From contig PLDA01000003.1 in the NCBI GenBank assembly GCA_003134965.1, forward strand, positions 186,001-250,000: 64,000 nt of DNA, written 5' to 3'. Origin of the DNA: Vulcanimicrobium winogradskyi. Its GTDB lineage: Bacteria; Vulcanimicrobiota; Vulcanimicrobiia; Vulcanimicrobiales; Vulcanimicrobiaceae. The notes beneath the pieces were generated by a model. The model had not been told where the DNA came from, ran no database searches, and saw nothing but the letters and a program-made list of their open reading frames with translations. Positions 26,083-34,869 of this stretch are shown piece by piece; the first letter of the stretch is position 1; every line of letters begins with the position of its first letter. A program made the position numbers and the translations under genes.

Positions 26083-27945
26083 TTAGCTCCAGCCCTCGGC
26101 GCTCGGCAGCCCGGCAGCCGCGGCCTCGGCGGCGCGGCGCATTGCCGCCAGCTCGCCTTCGCCGACCAGGTTCGCAGCGCGGTCGTAGACCGGAGCCGTC
26201 GCGCGCACGAAGGTCTCGCGCTGCGCCTCGGTCAGCACGGTGACCTGCATCGAGCGGCGTAGTTCGGCGAGCGCCTCGGCGTCGACGCGCGCGGCGTGCT
26301 CGCGCTGCCACGCTATCGCACGTTCCGCCGCTCGCTCGACGAGCGCGCGCCGTTCGCCAAGCGCGGTCAGCGTCTCGGGATTCGCGGCCAGAATCTGCGG
26401 CGTGTACGTGTGCGCGGTCAGCGTCAAGAAGCGCTGATGCTCGTAGAATTTCGCCCCGACGATGGTCGGTAGCGGATTGTCCTGCCCGTCGATGCGGCGC
26501 TGGCGCAGCGCATCCTTGACCTGGCTGATCGGCATGGGATACGGCGTCACGTCGAGCGCGCTGGCGACATAAAGCTGGATCGGTCCGTCGAGCGTACGCA
26601 TCCGCAGGTCGCGAATGTCGTCGGCGACGCGCAGCTCTCGAGCATCGTTGGTGTAGTGCCGCACCCCGTTCTCGGAGAAGCCGAGGAACACCAGGTCGAC
26701 GCTCTCGCCGCAAGCGAGAAGCGATCGCGCATGGGCGCTCTCGAACATGGCAAAGGCGTGCCGGCGGGAACGGAACAAGAACGGAAGCTCGAGCAATTGC
26801 GCTTGCGGAACGAGGGTCCCGATCAGCGCACAGTTCACCGCGGCTAGTGCGAGCTCGCCGGTCCGCAGGTCGATCAGCAACTGCGTCGGCCGCTTCTCGT
26901 AGGGGATGACCAGCTCGACGCGCAGCTCGCCGCCCGACAGCTCCTCGACCTCGTGCTTGAACGCATGCAGCATGCGCGCCGGCAGCGAGTCGGGCGCGGT
27001 CGCGCAGCCGACGCGCAGCGTGCGCGTCGGAGCGAACACCGCGACGTCGCGGCGGTGCTCCAGCGAGAGCAGCTCGTGAATCTGGAACTCCGCGTTGCCG
27101 ATCCACTGCTGGGTCTCGGCGGTGTCGGCGAAGTGGTCGCGCACGCGGTGGAGCAGCGTTCCGGCCGCCGAGCCGTACTGTTCGGCGGCGGCGATCTCGC
27201 TTTCGATCAGCCGTTCGACCTCGGCGAACGTCGCGACGACGTCGGAGACCGCGTTCGAGATCTCGCCGAGCGCGGCGTACGCGCCTTCGGCCGAACGCTC
27301 GCTGTCGCCGACCGCGTCGTCGAGTGAGGCGCCCAGCGCGCTCGTCGACGCGCCGCCGGCCGAGATCTGCCGCAGCAGGGCGTCCATGTCGCGCGTCGCT
27401 TCACGCGTCGACGCCGCGAGCTTGCGCACTTCGCTCGCCACGACCGCGAAGCCGCGCCCCTGCTCGCCGGCGCGCGCGGCTTCGATCGACGCGTTCAGCG
27501 CGAGCAGGTTGGTGCGCTCGGAGACCTCGCGAACGAAGTCGACGATCCCGTCGATCTTTTTCGTCAGTGCGAGCAGCTCGCCGATCGAAGCGAGCGCGCT
27601 CTTCGTGACCGTGGCGAGTGCGGCCGCCGCGGTGGTGAGCTCTTCGATGCCGCGTCCGGCGGAGCGCAGCTGTTCGTCGGCGTCGGTCGTGCGGGTGCGG
27701 GCCTTCGAAACCGTCCGGCCGGCGTCGCTGACACGGTCGGTCGAGGCGCGCGCGGTGCGCGCGATCTCGACGATCGCCGAGGTCTGTGCGATCCCGTTGG
27801 TGGTCAGCCGCGCGGCGGTCGAGCGCAAGTGGTCGACGGCCCCGGCGGCCTGCGCACCGAGGTCGCGTACGCGCGCCTCGCGGCGGCGCGCTTGCGGCGC
27901 GTCCGATCCCTCGCTCGCCGGCGTCGCGCCAGCCTCGGTTTCCAA
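26083..27945 (-). CDS. Soluble MCP signalling domain fused to a TRAP DctP binding domain, 620 aa
   Basis: Residues about 20-300 form a methyl-accepting chemotaxis signalling domain, with the hairpin tip SERTNLLALNASIEAARAGE and then GRGFAVVASEVRKLA. Residues about 315-610 match the DctP family of TRAP solute-binding proteins: LAAVNCALIGTLVPQAQLLELPFLFRSRRHAFAMF, GFSENGVRHYTNDARELR, PMPISQVKDALRQRRIDGQDNPLPTIVGAKFYEHQRFL. There is no signal peptide or membrane helix, so both parts should lie in the cytoplasm, which is odd for a DctP domain. The start is TTG at 27945 with AAGGAGG 7-8 bases upstream. No TRAP membrane subunits are nearby. It is probably a cytosolic receptor for an organic acid. 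Confidence 0.88.
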   Translation of the reverse strand: METEAGATPASEGSDAPQARRREARVRDLGAQAAGAVDHLRSTAARLTTNGIAQTSAIVEIARTARASTDRVSDAGRTVSKARTRTTDADEQLRSAGRGIEELTTAAAALATVTKSALASIGELLALTKKIDGIVDFVREVSERTNLLALNASIEAARAGEQGRGFAVVASEVRKLAASTREATRDMDALLRQISAGGASTSALGASLDDAVGDSERSAEGAYAALGEISNAVSDVVATFAEVERLIESEIAAAEQYGSAAGTLLHRVRDHFADTAETQQWIGNAEFQIHELLSLEHRRDVAVFAPTRTLRVGCATAPDSLPARMLHAFKHEVEELSGGELRVELVIPYEKRPTQLLIDLRTGELALAAVNCALIGTLVPQAQLLELPFLFRSRRHAFAMFESAHARSLLACGESVDLVFLGFSENGVRHYTNDARELRVADDIRDLRMRTLDGPIQLYVASALDVTPYPMPISQVKDALRQRRIDGQDNPLPTIVGAKFYEHQRFLTLTAHTYTPQILAANPETLTALGERRALVERAAERAIAWQREHAARVDAEALAELRRSMQVTVLTEAQRETFVRATAPVYDRAANLVGEGELAAMRRAAEAAAAGLPSAEGWS

Positions 27946-28041
27946 CGGCCTCCTCCTTGCCGGACGGCCCCTTCTCCGGACGAAGCTCCGGCGCTGGTCC
28001 GGCCGTTCCGTTCGGCCGGGAGGCCTACCTCCGTCGTGCGT

Positions 28042-29436
28042 TCAGGAGTGTGCCGGCATCGATGCGGCGGTGAGGATCGTGCCGCCGCGAAGGAGGGCTT
28101 CCCGCACGTCGGCGATCCGCTCGGCATCACGCGCCATCGCGGGGAACGTGGTCCGCTCGCGCTGTGCGAGCGCCGCGGCGATCCCCGCGGCCTCGCCTTC
28201 CTCGATCGTCGTCGGGATCACGCGCGCGCTGCCGGCGGCGATGTGCGTCGCGCTGATCGCCGGCGAGGCGAGGATCACGTTCGTGAGGTCGCGCGGGACG
28301 AGCGTTCCGAACGGGATGCCGTAGACGTGGCGGACCGGCGCGTACGCGAGCCGTTCGTCCGCCGTGACCGGGTGCAGATCGAGCGGATAGGAGCTCAGCC
28401 CGATCGTGTCGTTCGGGATCGTTCCACCCCAAACGTCGCTTGCCGTCAAGCGCTCCACGCCCGAGAAATGACGCGTCTCGCGGACGTAGACGGCGCCGGC
28501 GTAGCGGCCCAGCGTCGCGTCTTCGAAGCCTGCCACATGCACGCGCAGGAACGCGATCAGCCGCGGCGTCTCGCGCTCCGCGATCGCACGTGCCCGCGCA
28601 AGGTCGAGATCCGAGCGGCCGTCGATGCCGAGCACGTCGATCGTGTTTACGGTGATGTCGCCGTTCGGTTCGCGCCCCGCATTGAGGTCGCGGACGATGA
28701 CGTCCGGCGAGAGCGGACGGTACGCGCGAAGGACGCGGGCGTAGCCCCACGCGCGCCGGTCGCTCGCGCCGCCCGGTCCGTCGATCGCAGCGTCGTAGCC
28801 GGTCTCGATGTGCCGCCAATCGACGCCGTGCAAGGTGAACATGAGCGTCACGGGCTGCATGCGGTCGTCGGCGCCGGTGTCCTGGCGCCCGAGGTCGTAA
28901 CGTGCCCCCGCCAGCGCCGCGACGTCGCCGTTGTCCGTCGCATCGACGACTTGGTCCGCCGCGAGCGTGAACGTGCCGCCCCTTGCGCGCGCGAAGGTGA
29001 CGGCCGCGACCGTCGTGCCGGCGGCGCTGGGCTCGGTGCGCACGCTGCTCGCGCGCGCCTGCAGGATCACGTGAATGCGCGGCTCGCGGGCGACGAGGGC
29101 CGCGAAGACGCGCGCCGCGTCGTCGGGCGTGAACGCGTCACCGAGCGCCGCGTGGATCTCGCTGAAGAGTCCGCCCTGGATCGGGCCGCCGCCGGGCGCG
29201 ACGTTGAGGTCCCACTGGTCCATCATGGCGTCGGTCAGAATGCCCCCGAGCACCGGCCGTCCCGCGACCAGGGTGACGTCGGCGCCCTGGCGTGCCGCGG
29301 AGACCGCGGCGGCGACGCCGGCGGGTGTGCCCCCGACGACCAGCACGGAGCCTTGGGTCTGCGCGAGCGCGCTGCGCCCCGACGCGCACACGAAGAGCGC
29401 GGCTAGGGCGACGGCTCCGGCGAAGCGTTGAGGCAT
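28042..29436 (-). CDS. Secreted FAD-dependent oxidoreductase, 464 aa
   Basis: A Sec signal (MPQRFAGAVALAALFVCASGRSALA) precedes a Rossmann dinucleotide motif (VLVVGGTPAGVAAAVSAARQGADVTLV), the start of the FAD_oxidored (pfam12831-like) family. The middle segment VVDATDNGDVAALAGA and the C-terminal SPAISATHIAAGSARVIPTTIEEGEAAGIAAAL also fit this family. Such enzymes oxidise xanthan-type sugars or alcohols, but the substrate here is unknown. Export of a flavoprotein suggests folding outside or Tat use; no twin arginine is seen. Confidence 0.85.
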   Translation of the reverse strand: MPQRFAGAVALAALFVCASGRSALAQTQGSVLVVGGTPAGVAAAVSAARQGADVTLVAGRPVLGGILTDAMMDQWDLNVAPGGGPIQGGLFSEIHAALGDAFTPDDAARVFAALVAREPRIHVILQARASSVRTEPSAAGTTVAAVTFARARGGTFTLAADQVVDATDNGDVAALAGARYDLGRQDTGADDRMQPVTLMFTLHGVDWRHIETGYDAAIDGPGGASDRRAWGYARVLRAYRPLSPDVIVRDLNAGREPNGDITVNTIDVLGIDGRSDLDLARARAIAERETPRLIAFLRVHVAGFEDATLGRYAGAVYVRETRHFSGVERLTASDVWGGTIPNDTIGLSSYPLDLHPVTADERLAYAPVRHVYGIPFGTLVPRDLTNVILASPAISATHIAAGSARVIPTTIEEGEAAGIAAALAQRERTTFPAMARDAERIADVREALLRGGTILTAASMPAHS

Positions 29437-29490
29437 GGTCGTTCCATCAACGCAGCGCGCCGCGCGATCGGTGCGCGGCCGCCACGTGCT

Positions 29491-30396
29491 TCACCCAGAC
29501 CGTACTTCCGTTGCGGGGCTAACCGCCCACAGGTACGCGTGCGCACGAACGTCCGCCGGGAAGCCGCCGCGCTCGAACAGCGGCCGGAAGCGCTGCTCGA
29601 ACCGCACACGTTCGTCGGCGGTGTAGCACTCAGCGAGCGCCGTGCCGAGCGTCGGGGCACCCGGGAGCATCGCCGTGGCGAGCGCGGCGTCCCAGCTCAC
29701 CGCAACGGAGGCGACTTGTTCGAGGTGCAGGCGCACCTGCACGTCCGTGAACCCCGCACCGATCGCGAACCGCAGCAGGCCCCGCTCGTCGAAGTTGGTC
29801 AGCGGGTGCACACGAATGCCGTCGAGCGTGTCAGGCAGCGCGAGCGCGTGCCAGCGATGCAGCAGTGCGAGATCGGGATCGAGCGTCTCGAGCGCCTGAC
29901 GCATCGCCGTAAGCCGGAATGCGGTGTCGCGAAAGATGGGCTCCGCGATCGAGAGCCGGCCGCCGGGACGAAGCACGCGCCGAACCGCCGCAAACGCCGC
30001 GACCTTATCCGGAACGTACGCGAGCGCGGCGCGCGCGACCACCGCATCGACCGATGCGTCGGCGAGCGGGGTCAGCGATGCCGCGTCGGCGACCGCAAAC
30101 GTCGCGCGGTCGAGCGCACCGCGATCTCGGACGGCGTCCCGCGCACGCTCGACCAGCAGTGGGGAAACATCCGCGAAGAGGACGTGTACGCCCGGTCGCT
30201 CCAGCGCGGCTAGGCCCACGAGGCCCTCGCCGCAGCCGACATCCGCGACGACATCGCCCGGCGCGAGCGGCAGACGCTTCAGCACGCGGTCGGCAAACAC
30301 GCGCGTTTCTGCGCTGATTGCCGCCGCACGCGTCGGATCGCCGCCGCTTCGCTCGCGGCCGAGCCAAGCGGACCAGCGGTCTTCGGGCTCAGCCAC
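29491..30396 (-). CDS. SAM-dependent methyltransferase, 301 aa
   Basis: A class-I methyltransferase. Motif I is VVADVGCGEGLVGLAAL, followed by the acidic end of strand 2 (VLFADVSP), a motif DAASLTPLADASVDAVVARAALAYVPDK and the post-motif RRVLRPGGRLSIAEPIF. The C-terminal part (residues 190-300) is an extra cap seen in small-molecule methyltransferases. The GTG start is at 30396. The gene is independent of its neighbours and the substrate is unknown. Confidence 0.85.
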   Translation of the reverse strand: MAEPEDRWSAWLGRERSGGDPTRAAAISAETRVFADRVLKRLPLAPGDVVADVGCGEGLVGLAALERPGVHVLFADVSPLLVERARDAVRDRGALDRATFAVADAASLTPLADASVDAVVARAALAYVPDKVAAFAAVRRVLRPGGRLSIAEPIFRDTAFRLTAMRQALETLDPDLALLHRWHALALPDTLDGIRVHPLTNFDERGLLRFAIGAGFTDVQVRLHLEQVASVAVSWDAALATAMLPGAPTLGTALAECYTADERVRFEQRFRPLFERGGFPADVRAHAYLWAVSPATEVRSG

Positions 30397-30490
30397 GCAG
30401 CGTTTCTTGTGGCACCATGCAGCACGTTCCTCGGCGGCGTCGGCACCGGCAAAGGACTAGGGTCCGATAACCCGTATCCTGAGAGCTTCG

Positions 30491-30579
30491 GGAGAGGTGG
30501 CAGAGCCCGGTTTAATGCACCGCATTGGAAATGCGGCAGGGTGTAAAAGCCCTCGCGAGTTCAAATCTCGCCCTCTCCG
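30491..30579 (+). tRNA. tRNA-Ser (GGA)
   Basis: The acceptor arms GGAGAGG (30491-30497) and CCTCTCC (30572-30578) pair, with discriminator G at 30579. The anticodon stem CCGCA/TGCGG holds the loop TTGGAAA with anticodon GGA at 30527-30529. A long variable arm (AGGGTGTAAAAGCCCT) and a T-arm GCGAG-TTCAAAT-CTCGC complete a class-II serine tRNA. CCA is not encoded. It marks the left edge of an accessory region; I found no second copy of its 3' end that would show an attachment site. Confidence 0.97.
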
Positions 30580-30629
30580 AATGTCCTGGTTCCAAGACTC
30601 CCGTCGCGACCCAAATGACAAACCGCTCC

Positions 30630-31007
30630 ATGCTCGATCATATCTCGATCGCGGTCTCTGATTTGCGGCGCTCAATAATGTTCTACGATGCCGCGCTCGC
30701 GCCGCTCGGATTTGTCCGAGTGTGGAGCACGGAGGATGCCGCAGGATACGGCTACCCGGACCAGGACGAGAACTTCGCCATCAAGCAACGTGTCTCAGAC
30801 GAACCCCTCGGCTGGAGTGCCCGTTCACATATCGCGTTTCACGCGGCGAGTCGAGACGCAGCCATCGCGTTCCATGCCAAAGCGCTTGAGAACAGCGGCA
30901 TCGACGAAGGGCCCCCCGGTCTCTGTCCGGAGTACGGCGACGGATACTTCGCAGCATTCGTGCGCGATCCCGACGGATACCGACTCGAAGCGGTCGTGCA
31001 CGAATGA
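30630..31007 (+). CDS. VOC (glyoxalase/bleomycin-resistance fold) protein, 125 aa
   Basis: A single VOC domain: MLDHISIAVSDLRRSIMFYDAALAPLGF at the start, SHIAFHAASRDAAIAFHAKALENSG in the middle and AAFVRDPDGYRLEAVVHE at the end. His and Glu ligands lie in the usual positions for a divalent metal. An earlier in-frame ATG at 30615 would add MTNRS. The stop at 31005-31007 is followed immediately, in the same frame, by a fragment of an EamA transporter. Confidence 0.85.
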   Translation: MLDHISIAVSDLRRSIMFYDAALAPLGFVRVWSTEDAAGYGYPDQDENFAIKQRVSDEPLGWSARSHIAFHAASRDAAIAFHAKALENSGIDEGPPGLCPEYGDGYFAAFVRDPDGYRLEAVVHE

Positions 31008-31475
31008 TGCCTTATTCAGAATACGCCGGCCGGGATCGCGCTGGCGATCGGCGGCGCGATCAGCATCGCCGCCTACCTGATCGTCGTGCGCGCAACCGAT
31101 CCGCGTTACGGCACGCTGGCGGTCACGTCGCGAACCTACACCTACGCTGCAGTGCTGCTGATCGCCGCGAGCCTCGTCGCGCACGATCCGCTGCCGCCGC
31201 TGGGCGACGCACGCGCCTGGGGCGGCATCATCGCGATGGCGCTGCTGTCGCAGCTGTTCGGGCACACCGCGCTCAACGCTGCCGTGCGCGTGCTCAGCGC
31301 AACGTTCGTCTCGACGACGACGCTGCTCGAGCCGGTGATCGCCGCGGTCCTCGCGTCCTGGCCGTTCTCCGAGCGGCTGGGCGCGACGACCGCGCTCGGG
31401 GCCGTCATAATCTTCGGCGCAATCGCGGTCGCGGTGCGCGGTGAACGCGCACTGGACGGTCCGGCGAGCGGCTGA
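31008..31475 (+). pseudogene. EamA (DMT) transporter, C-terminal half only
   Basis: The frame after the VOC stop encodes TPAGIALAIGGAISIAAYLIVVRA and continues to a full second EamA domain with five hydrophobic segments (ALLSQLFGHTALNAAVRVL, LLEPVIAAVLASWPFSE). The first EamA domain is missing and no normal start precedes the homologous part; the first usable codon is a GTG at 31086. It is probably a truncated transporter left by a rearrangement next to the tRNA. Confidence 0.7.
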
Positions 31476-31527
31476 CGAAGCACGCTCGCCGGATCGATCA
31501 GCGGGTTCGCAAGCGACGAACGGTAAC

Positions 31528-32050
31528 CTATTGGCGCGTGCAGGATTCCTTGGACGTCAGCACCTTTCCGGTCTTCGACGACGTCCAGCTGCTGGCCGAC
31601 GAGTACGCGTTGCCGGCCGTCTTCGTGAAGACGCTCGTACCGTTGCTCGTGCTCGGGTACACCACGGACCATTTCGAGCCGTTGAGCGCCGGTGACGTGC
31701 TCGTCTCGACCTGGCTTGCTCCGCGGGAGTCGATGGTGACGAGCACCCAGTTGGCGTGCTGCGGATTGTACGCGAGGTACAGATCTTGTTGAGAACCGGT
31801 TTGACCGTCGCGCATGGTGGTCTGCGCCGCGTGCAGCCATTGCGGGCCGTGCGCGGTCACGACTTGCGTCTCCGACATCGTTGCGGTCTTGGCCGCTCCG
31901 GCGACGGCGACCGTGCGCGTGCAATGCCACGTGCCGAGCAGAAACTTGAAGCTTGCCGCTCGGTCGGCGGCGGATCCGGGGGCCGGCGCGCCGATCGCGG
32001 GGGTTGCCGATCAGGGAAAGGGCGAGGATGAGGCCGACTGCCTTTCTCAC
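31528..32050 (-). pseudogene. Frameshifted secreted protein with a LGTW-type beta domain
   Basis: On the minus strand a signal peptide (VRKAVGLILALSLIG from GTG at 32050) is in one frame, while the mature part is in another: APAPGSAADRAASFKFLLGTWHC and onward to a stop at 31528. The two join if a run of five C on the minus strand (G at 31999-32003 on the plus strand) is shortened by one. FKFLLGTWHC is typical of small secreted beta-barrel proteins. The 5' end abuts the truncated IS copy. It is either a pseudogene or a homopolymer sequencing error. Confidence 0.7.
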
Positions 32051-32999
32051 CGAACTCTCCGGTCATTGGATCGACCAGGTTGCGAAGCGCCGCTCACGTA
32101 AACGCGTCGTGCTTGATATGGATTCGAGCGTAAGCCCAACGCACGGTGATCAAGAGAAGAGTGTGTGGAACGGACATTTCGGTTGCACCTGCTACCATCC
32201 GCTCATCGTGTTCAATCAATTCGGGGACCTGGAACGATGCGCGCTCAGACCCGGCAACGTGCATAGTGCCGATGGGTGGGAAGCGGTTCTCAAGCCGATC
32301 GTTGCACGCTACCAAGGAACCTTCGAAGATATCGCCTTCCGAGGTGATGCCGCCTTCGCTCAGCCGAATATGTACGAGTTCTTGGAATCCGCAGGGATTG
32401 AGTACGCGATCCGCCTTCCCGCAAATCAGATTCTCCAAGCGCGAATCAGTCATCTGCTCAAGCGACCGGTCGGACGACCGCCGCATTATGTACAGCGATT
32501 CTACAAGAGCTTTCACTACAAGGCGGCGAGTTGGTCCCGTCCGCGACGGGTTGTCGCCAAAGTGGAGTGGCATCTCGGAGAGCTTTTCCCACGCGTCGGA
32601 TTCATTGTCACCAACTTGAGTTACTTGTCAAAGAATATCGTCGGGTTTTACAACAAGCGCGGGACGGCTGAGCAATGGATCAAAGAGGGGAAGGGCGCGA
32701 TCAAGTGGACGCGGCTCTCCTGTCGCTCGTTCAACGCGAACGCTGTTCGCCTTCAACTTCATGCGCTGGCCTATAATCTCGGGAACTTCCTCCGCACGCT
32801 CGCGACTCCCGATGTGATTGCGGATTGCTCGCTCACGAGTCTGCGCGAGAAGCTGATCAAGATCGGTGCCAAGGTCGTCAGCCACGGTCGCTACGTCACG
32901 TTCCAGATGGCGGAGGTCGCGATCCCACGGCAGTTATTCGCGGCAATCATGCAGAGAATTGCCGCCTTGCGATCGCCCCCGATGGCAACGGCAACATGA
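32046..32999 (+). pseudogene. IS1380-type transposase, N-terminally truncated
   Basis: The frame begins LSGHWIDQVAKRR and covers the C-terminal ~315 residues of the 451-residue transposase encoded at 41240-42595. Catalytic segments survive: VVLDMDSSVSPTHG (first Asp), IAFRGDAAFAQPN (second Asp) and EQWIKEGKGAIKW (Glu). About 135 N-terminal residues are lost and replaced by an unrelated reading from the adjacent sequence, so it is not functional. Confidence 0.85.
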
Positions 33000-33204
33000 G
33001 CACCCCGGCGACTGTGCGCGCCGGGAAAACGGCGGAGAGGTGCGTCCTTAATGGCCATGCAGCAAGGCTTTTTGGTGCCCAGCAGGCCGATGCGCGCCTC
33101 ACCTCGTGCCGAACCGACGGCCCGGCTTGCCGAGGCCGCCGAAAACTGCCGGAATCATCCGGCTTCGACTCGAATAGGAGGGTCATGTGGGGAATCCCGG
33201 TTTA
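32046..33204 (+). mobile_element. IS1380-family element, 5'-truncated copy
   Basis: From about 32046 the sequence matches the intact element at 41.2-42.8 kb to the shared right end, where all copies have a variant of CATATGGGGAATCCCGG near their last 25 bases (here about 33184-33204). The left 450 or so bases, including the promoter and transposase N-terminus, are missing. It borders the RiPP cluster. Confidence 0.8.
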
Positions 33205-33336
33205 ATCAGTCGAGGCATGGCATGGAGAACATCCGGCGCTCACGGACCGGGCAGGTACCGCGTTGCCGAGCAAGGAAAGCGACTCGACCGGGGAGGGGTG
33301 ATCTCGCCTCGCCGACCGACCGACTGAAGGAGCTTT

Positions 33337-33786
33337 ATGGAAGACGAGAACGAGAAGCGTACCACATCGGTGCCCGACGCCACGTCCAAGCCGAGCACGC
33401 GACAACAATTTCTCGGCGCCGCAATTGTCGCTGGTGGCGCAGTCTATCTCGACCCAATCTCCGCGGCCGCGGCGCCGATGGGTCCGGCCGGCGCGGCGCT
33501 GAGCACGACGCCGATCGCAAAACTGGTCCAAGTCGGCGGCGCGCTCCCGGGGAACATCACCCCGCACGACCTCGCTCTGCTCGCCAGTCTGCAGCCGGGT
33601 GACACCCAACAGGTTGCCAGGATGTACCCGGACCTTCGGTTCGGCCAACTGCGCACGATCATCGATGCCGTCATCAAGAGCCAGGGTGCGGACGCCCGGG
33701 TCTTCCAGGGTTCGGGAGGCAAAGTCGCCATGGCGTGCTGCTGCTGCTCGTGCTGCTGTAAGATCAACATCAACAAGACACGGTAG
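33337..33786 (+). CDS. TOMM/LAP-type RiPP precursor peptide with a CCCCSCCC core, 149 aa
   Basis: The C-terminus is cysteine-dense: CCCC at residues 134-137, Ser138, CCC at 139-141, then KININKTR. Seven Cys and one Ser in eight positions is the composition expected for a substrate of YcaO cyclodehydratases, like the SagA core of streptolysin S. A GG at 127-128 and a G-rich stretch precede it, a possible leader cleavage site. The leader is very long (about 130 residues): a Lys/Arg/Thr-rich N-terminus, then STRQQFLGAAIVAGGAVYL with DPISAAAAP (residues 20-46), which looks like a signal or degenerate Tat segment, and a helical region at 75-118. AAGGAG precedes the ATG by 4 bases. It matches no leader family I know (not NHLP, not Nif11). 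Confidence 0.9.
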   Translation: MEDENEKRTTSVPDATSKPSTRQQFLGAAIVAGGAVYLDPISAAAAPMGPAGAALSTTPIAKLVQVGGALPGNITPHDLALLASLQPGDTQQVARMYPDLRFGQLRTIIDAVIKSQGADARVFQGSGGKVAMACCCCSCCCKININKTR

Positions 33787-33831
33787 TAGCCAACGATCCG
33801 CTCCGCCAAGGTCGTTGCCCTTCCGGTCCAG

Positions 33832-34869
33832 GTGATCGACGTCCCGAGCGGCGTCCTGCTCAAACGGGGGACGACCGAGTTGCTCGTCTCCGGGGAAGGC
33901 TCGCGCGAGCTCTTGCTGTCGATTCTGGTCGCCGCCGGCGACCAGGGTATCGACCTCGAGGAGCTGCGGAAACGGTTTGCTCCTTCGGACGAGCCGAACT
34001 CGGTCGGTGCGCTCCTGGAAGAGTTGCGCGGCCGGCGCATCCTCGTCGATGCGTCGGCCGCGCAACTTGCCGGGTCGCTGGTCGAGACCCCCCTCGACGT
34101 GCTGGCCTGGGATGCCGGAGGGTCTGCTTCAGCGCTTCGCGCCGCGCTGGCCGAGACGTCGGTACACGTCATCGGCGTGAATGCAATCTCCCGCCGGCTC
34201 GTCGACGCGTTGGGGCGCGACGGCTTCACCGTCTGCTCCGTTGACCACCCCGAACTTCGGAATGTCCGGCTGTTCGACCTAGGCGGGACACTCAAGCCCG
34301 AATCCTGGGGGAGCACCGCGCCCGAATCGTACGATACCTGGTCGGCAACGCTCGACGCGCGGACCGTCAGTTGTCTGGCCGTGTGCTCCGACTTCGGCGG
34401 CTTACAGCTTCTCTCCGCGTGGAACGAGATCGCCTACGAGAACGGCTGGACCTTCTTGCCCGTCGTGCTGCAAGACCTCATCGGTTTCGTCGGACCGCTC
34501 GTCGTCCCAGGGGAAACCGCGTGCTTCGAGTGCTTCCTCGCCCGCCGGGACTCGAGCGCTACGCCCTCGCCGCACGCACGCGCGGCCGAAGCGCACGCAT
34601 TCGCCGGACAGTCGATCAGCGCGTACCATCCGTCGATGGCATCGGTGCTGGGCGACGTCGCTGCCCTCGAGCTCACGAAGTTCTTCGGAAGCCTCTGGCC
34701 GTCGGAGCTCGTGAACCGGGCCATCGAGGTCAACCTGCTGGCAGCGAAGATGGAGTCGCGCAGGGTGCTCAAGATTCCGCGCTGTCGCGTGTGCAGCCCG
34801 CTCAACGAACGTGAGCCCCTCGCAGTGATGAAAGAGACGTTCCTGGCAAAATACGCGTTCGACGAATGA
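33832..34869 (+). CDS. Ocin-ThiF-like cyclodehydratase partner (E1-like), 345 aa
   Basis: A TOMM azoline-synthetase component that binds the leader and presents it to YcaO. The C-terminal half has the ThiF/E1-like region (LVVCSDFGG... is CLAVCSDFGGLQLL, then VVLQDLIGFVGPLVVPGETACFECFLARR) with Cys pairs CFECF and CRVC that should bind zinc. The N-terminal ~85 residues (LLKRGTTELLVSGEG...ELLLSILVAAGDQGIDLEELRKRF) form a winged-helix-like docking domain. The only standard start is the GTG at 33832, but the frame stays open back to 33790 with sequence resembling the family N-terminus, so the true start may be upstream and non-standard. The stop overlaps the YcaO start (ATGA). Confidence 0.85.
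   Translation: MIDVPSGVLLKRGTTELLVSGEGSRELLLSILVAAGDQGIDLEELRKRFAPSDEPNSVGALLEELRGRRILVDASAAQLAGSLVETPLDVLAWDAGGSASALRAALAETSVHVIGVNAISRRLVDALGRDGFTVCSVDHPELRNVRLFDLGGTLKPESWGSTAPESYDTWSATLDARTVSCLAVCSDFGGLQLLSAWNEIAYENGWTFLPVVLQDLIGFVGPLVVPGETACFECFLARRDSSATPSPHARAAEAHAFAGQSISAYHPSMASVLGDVAALELTKFFGSLWPSELVNRAIEVNLLAAKMESRRVLKIPRCRVCSPLNEREPLAVMKETFLAKYAFDE

Noticed and set aside
30525..30629. Extension of the VOC gene into the tRNA
   Set aside because: Frame crosses the tRNA-Ser; the VOC domain begins at 30630.
33202..34065. Minus-strand frame across the RiPP precursor
   Set aside because: Overlaps two supported genes; no motif, no ribosome site.
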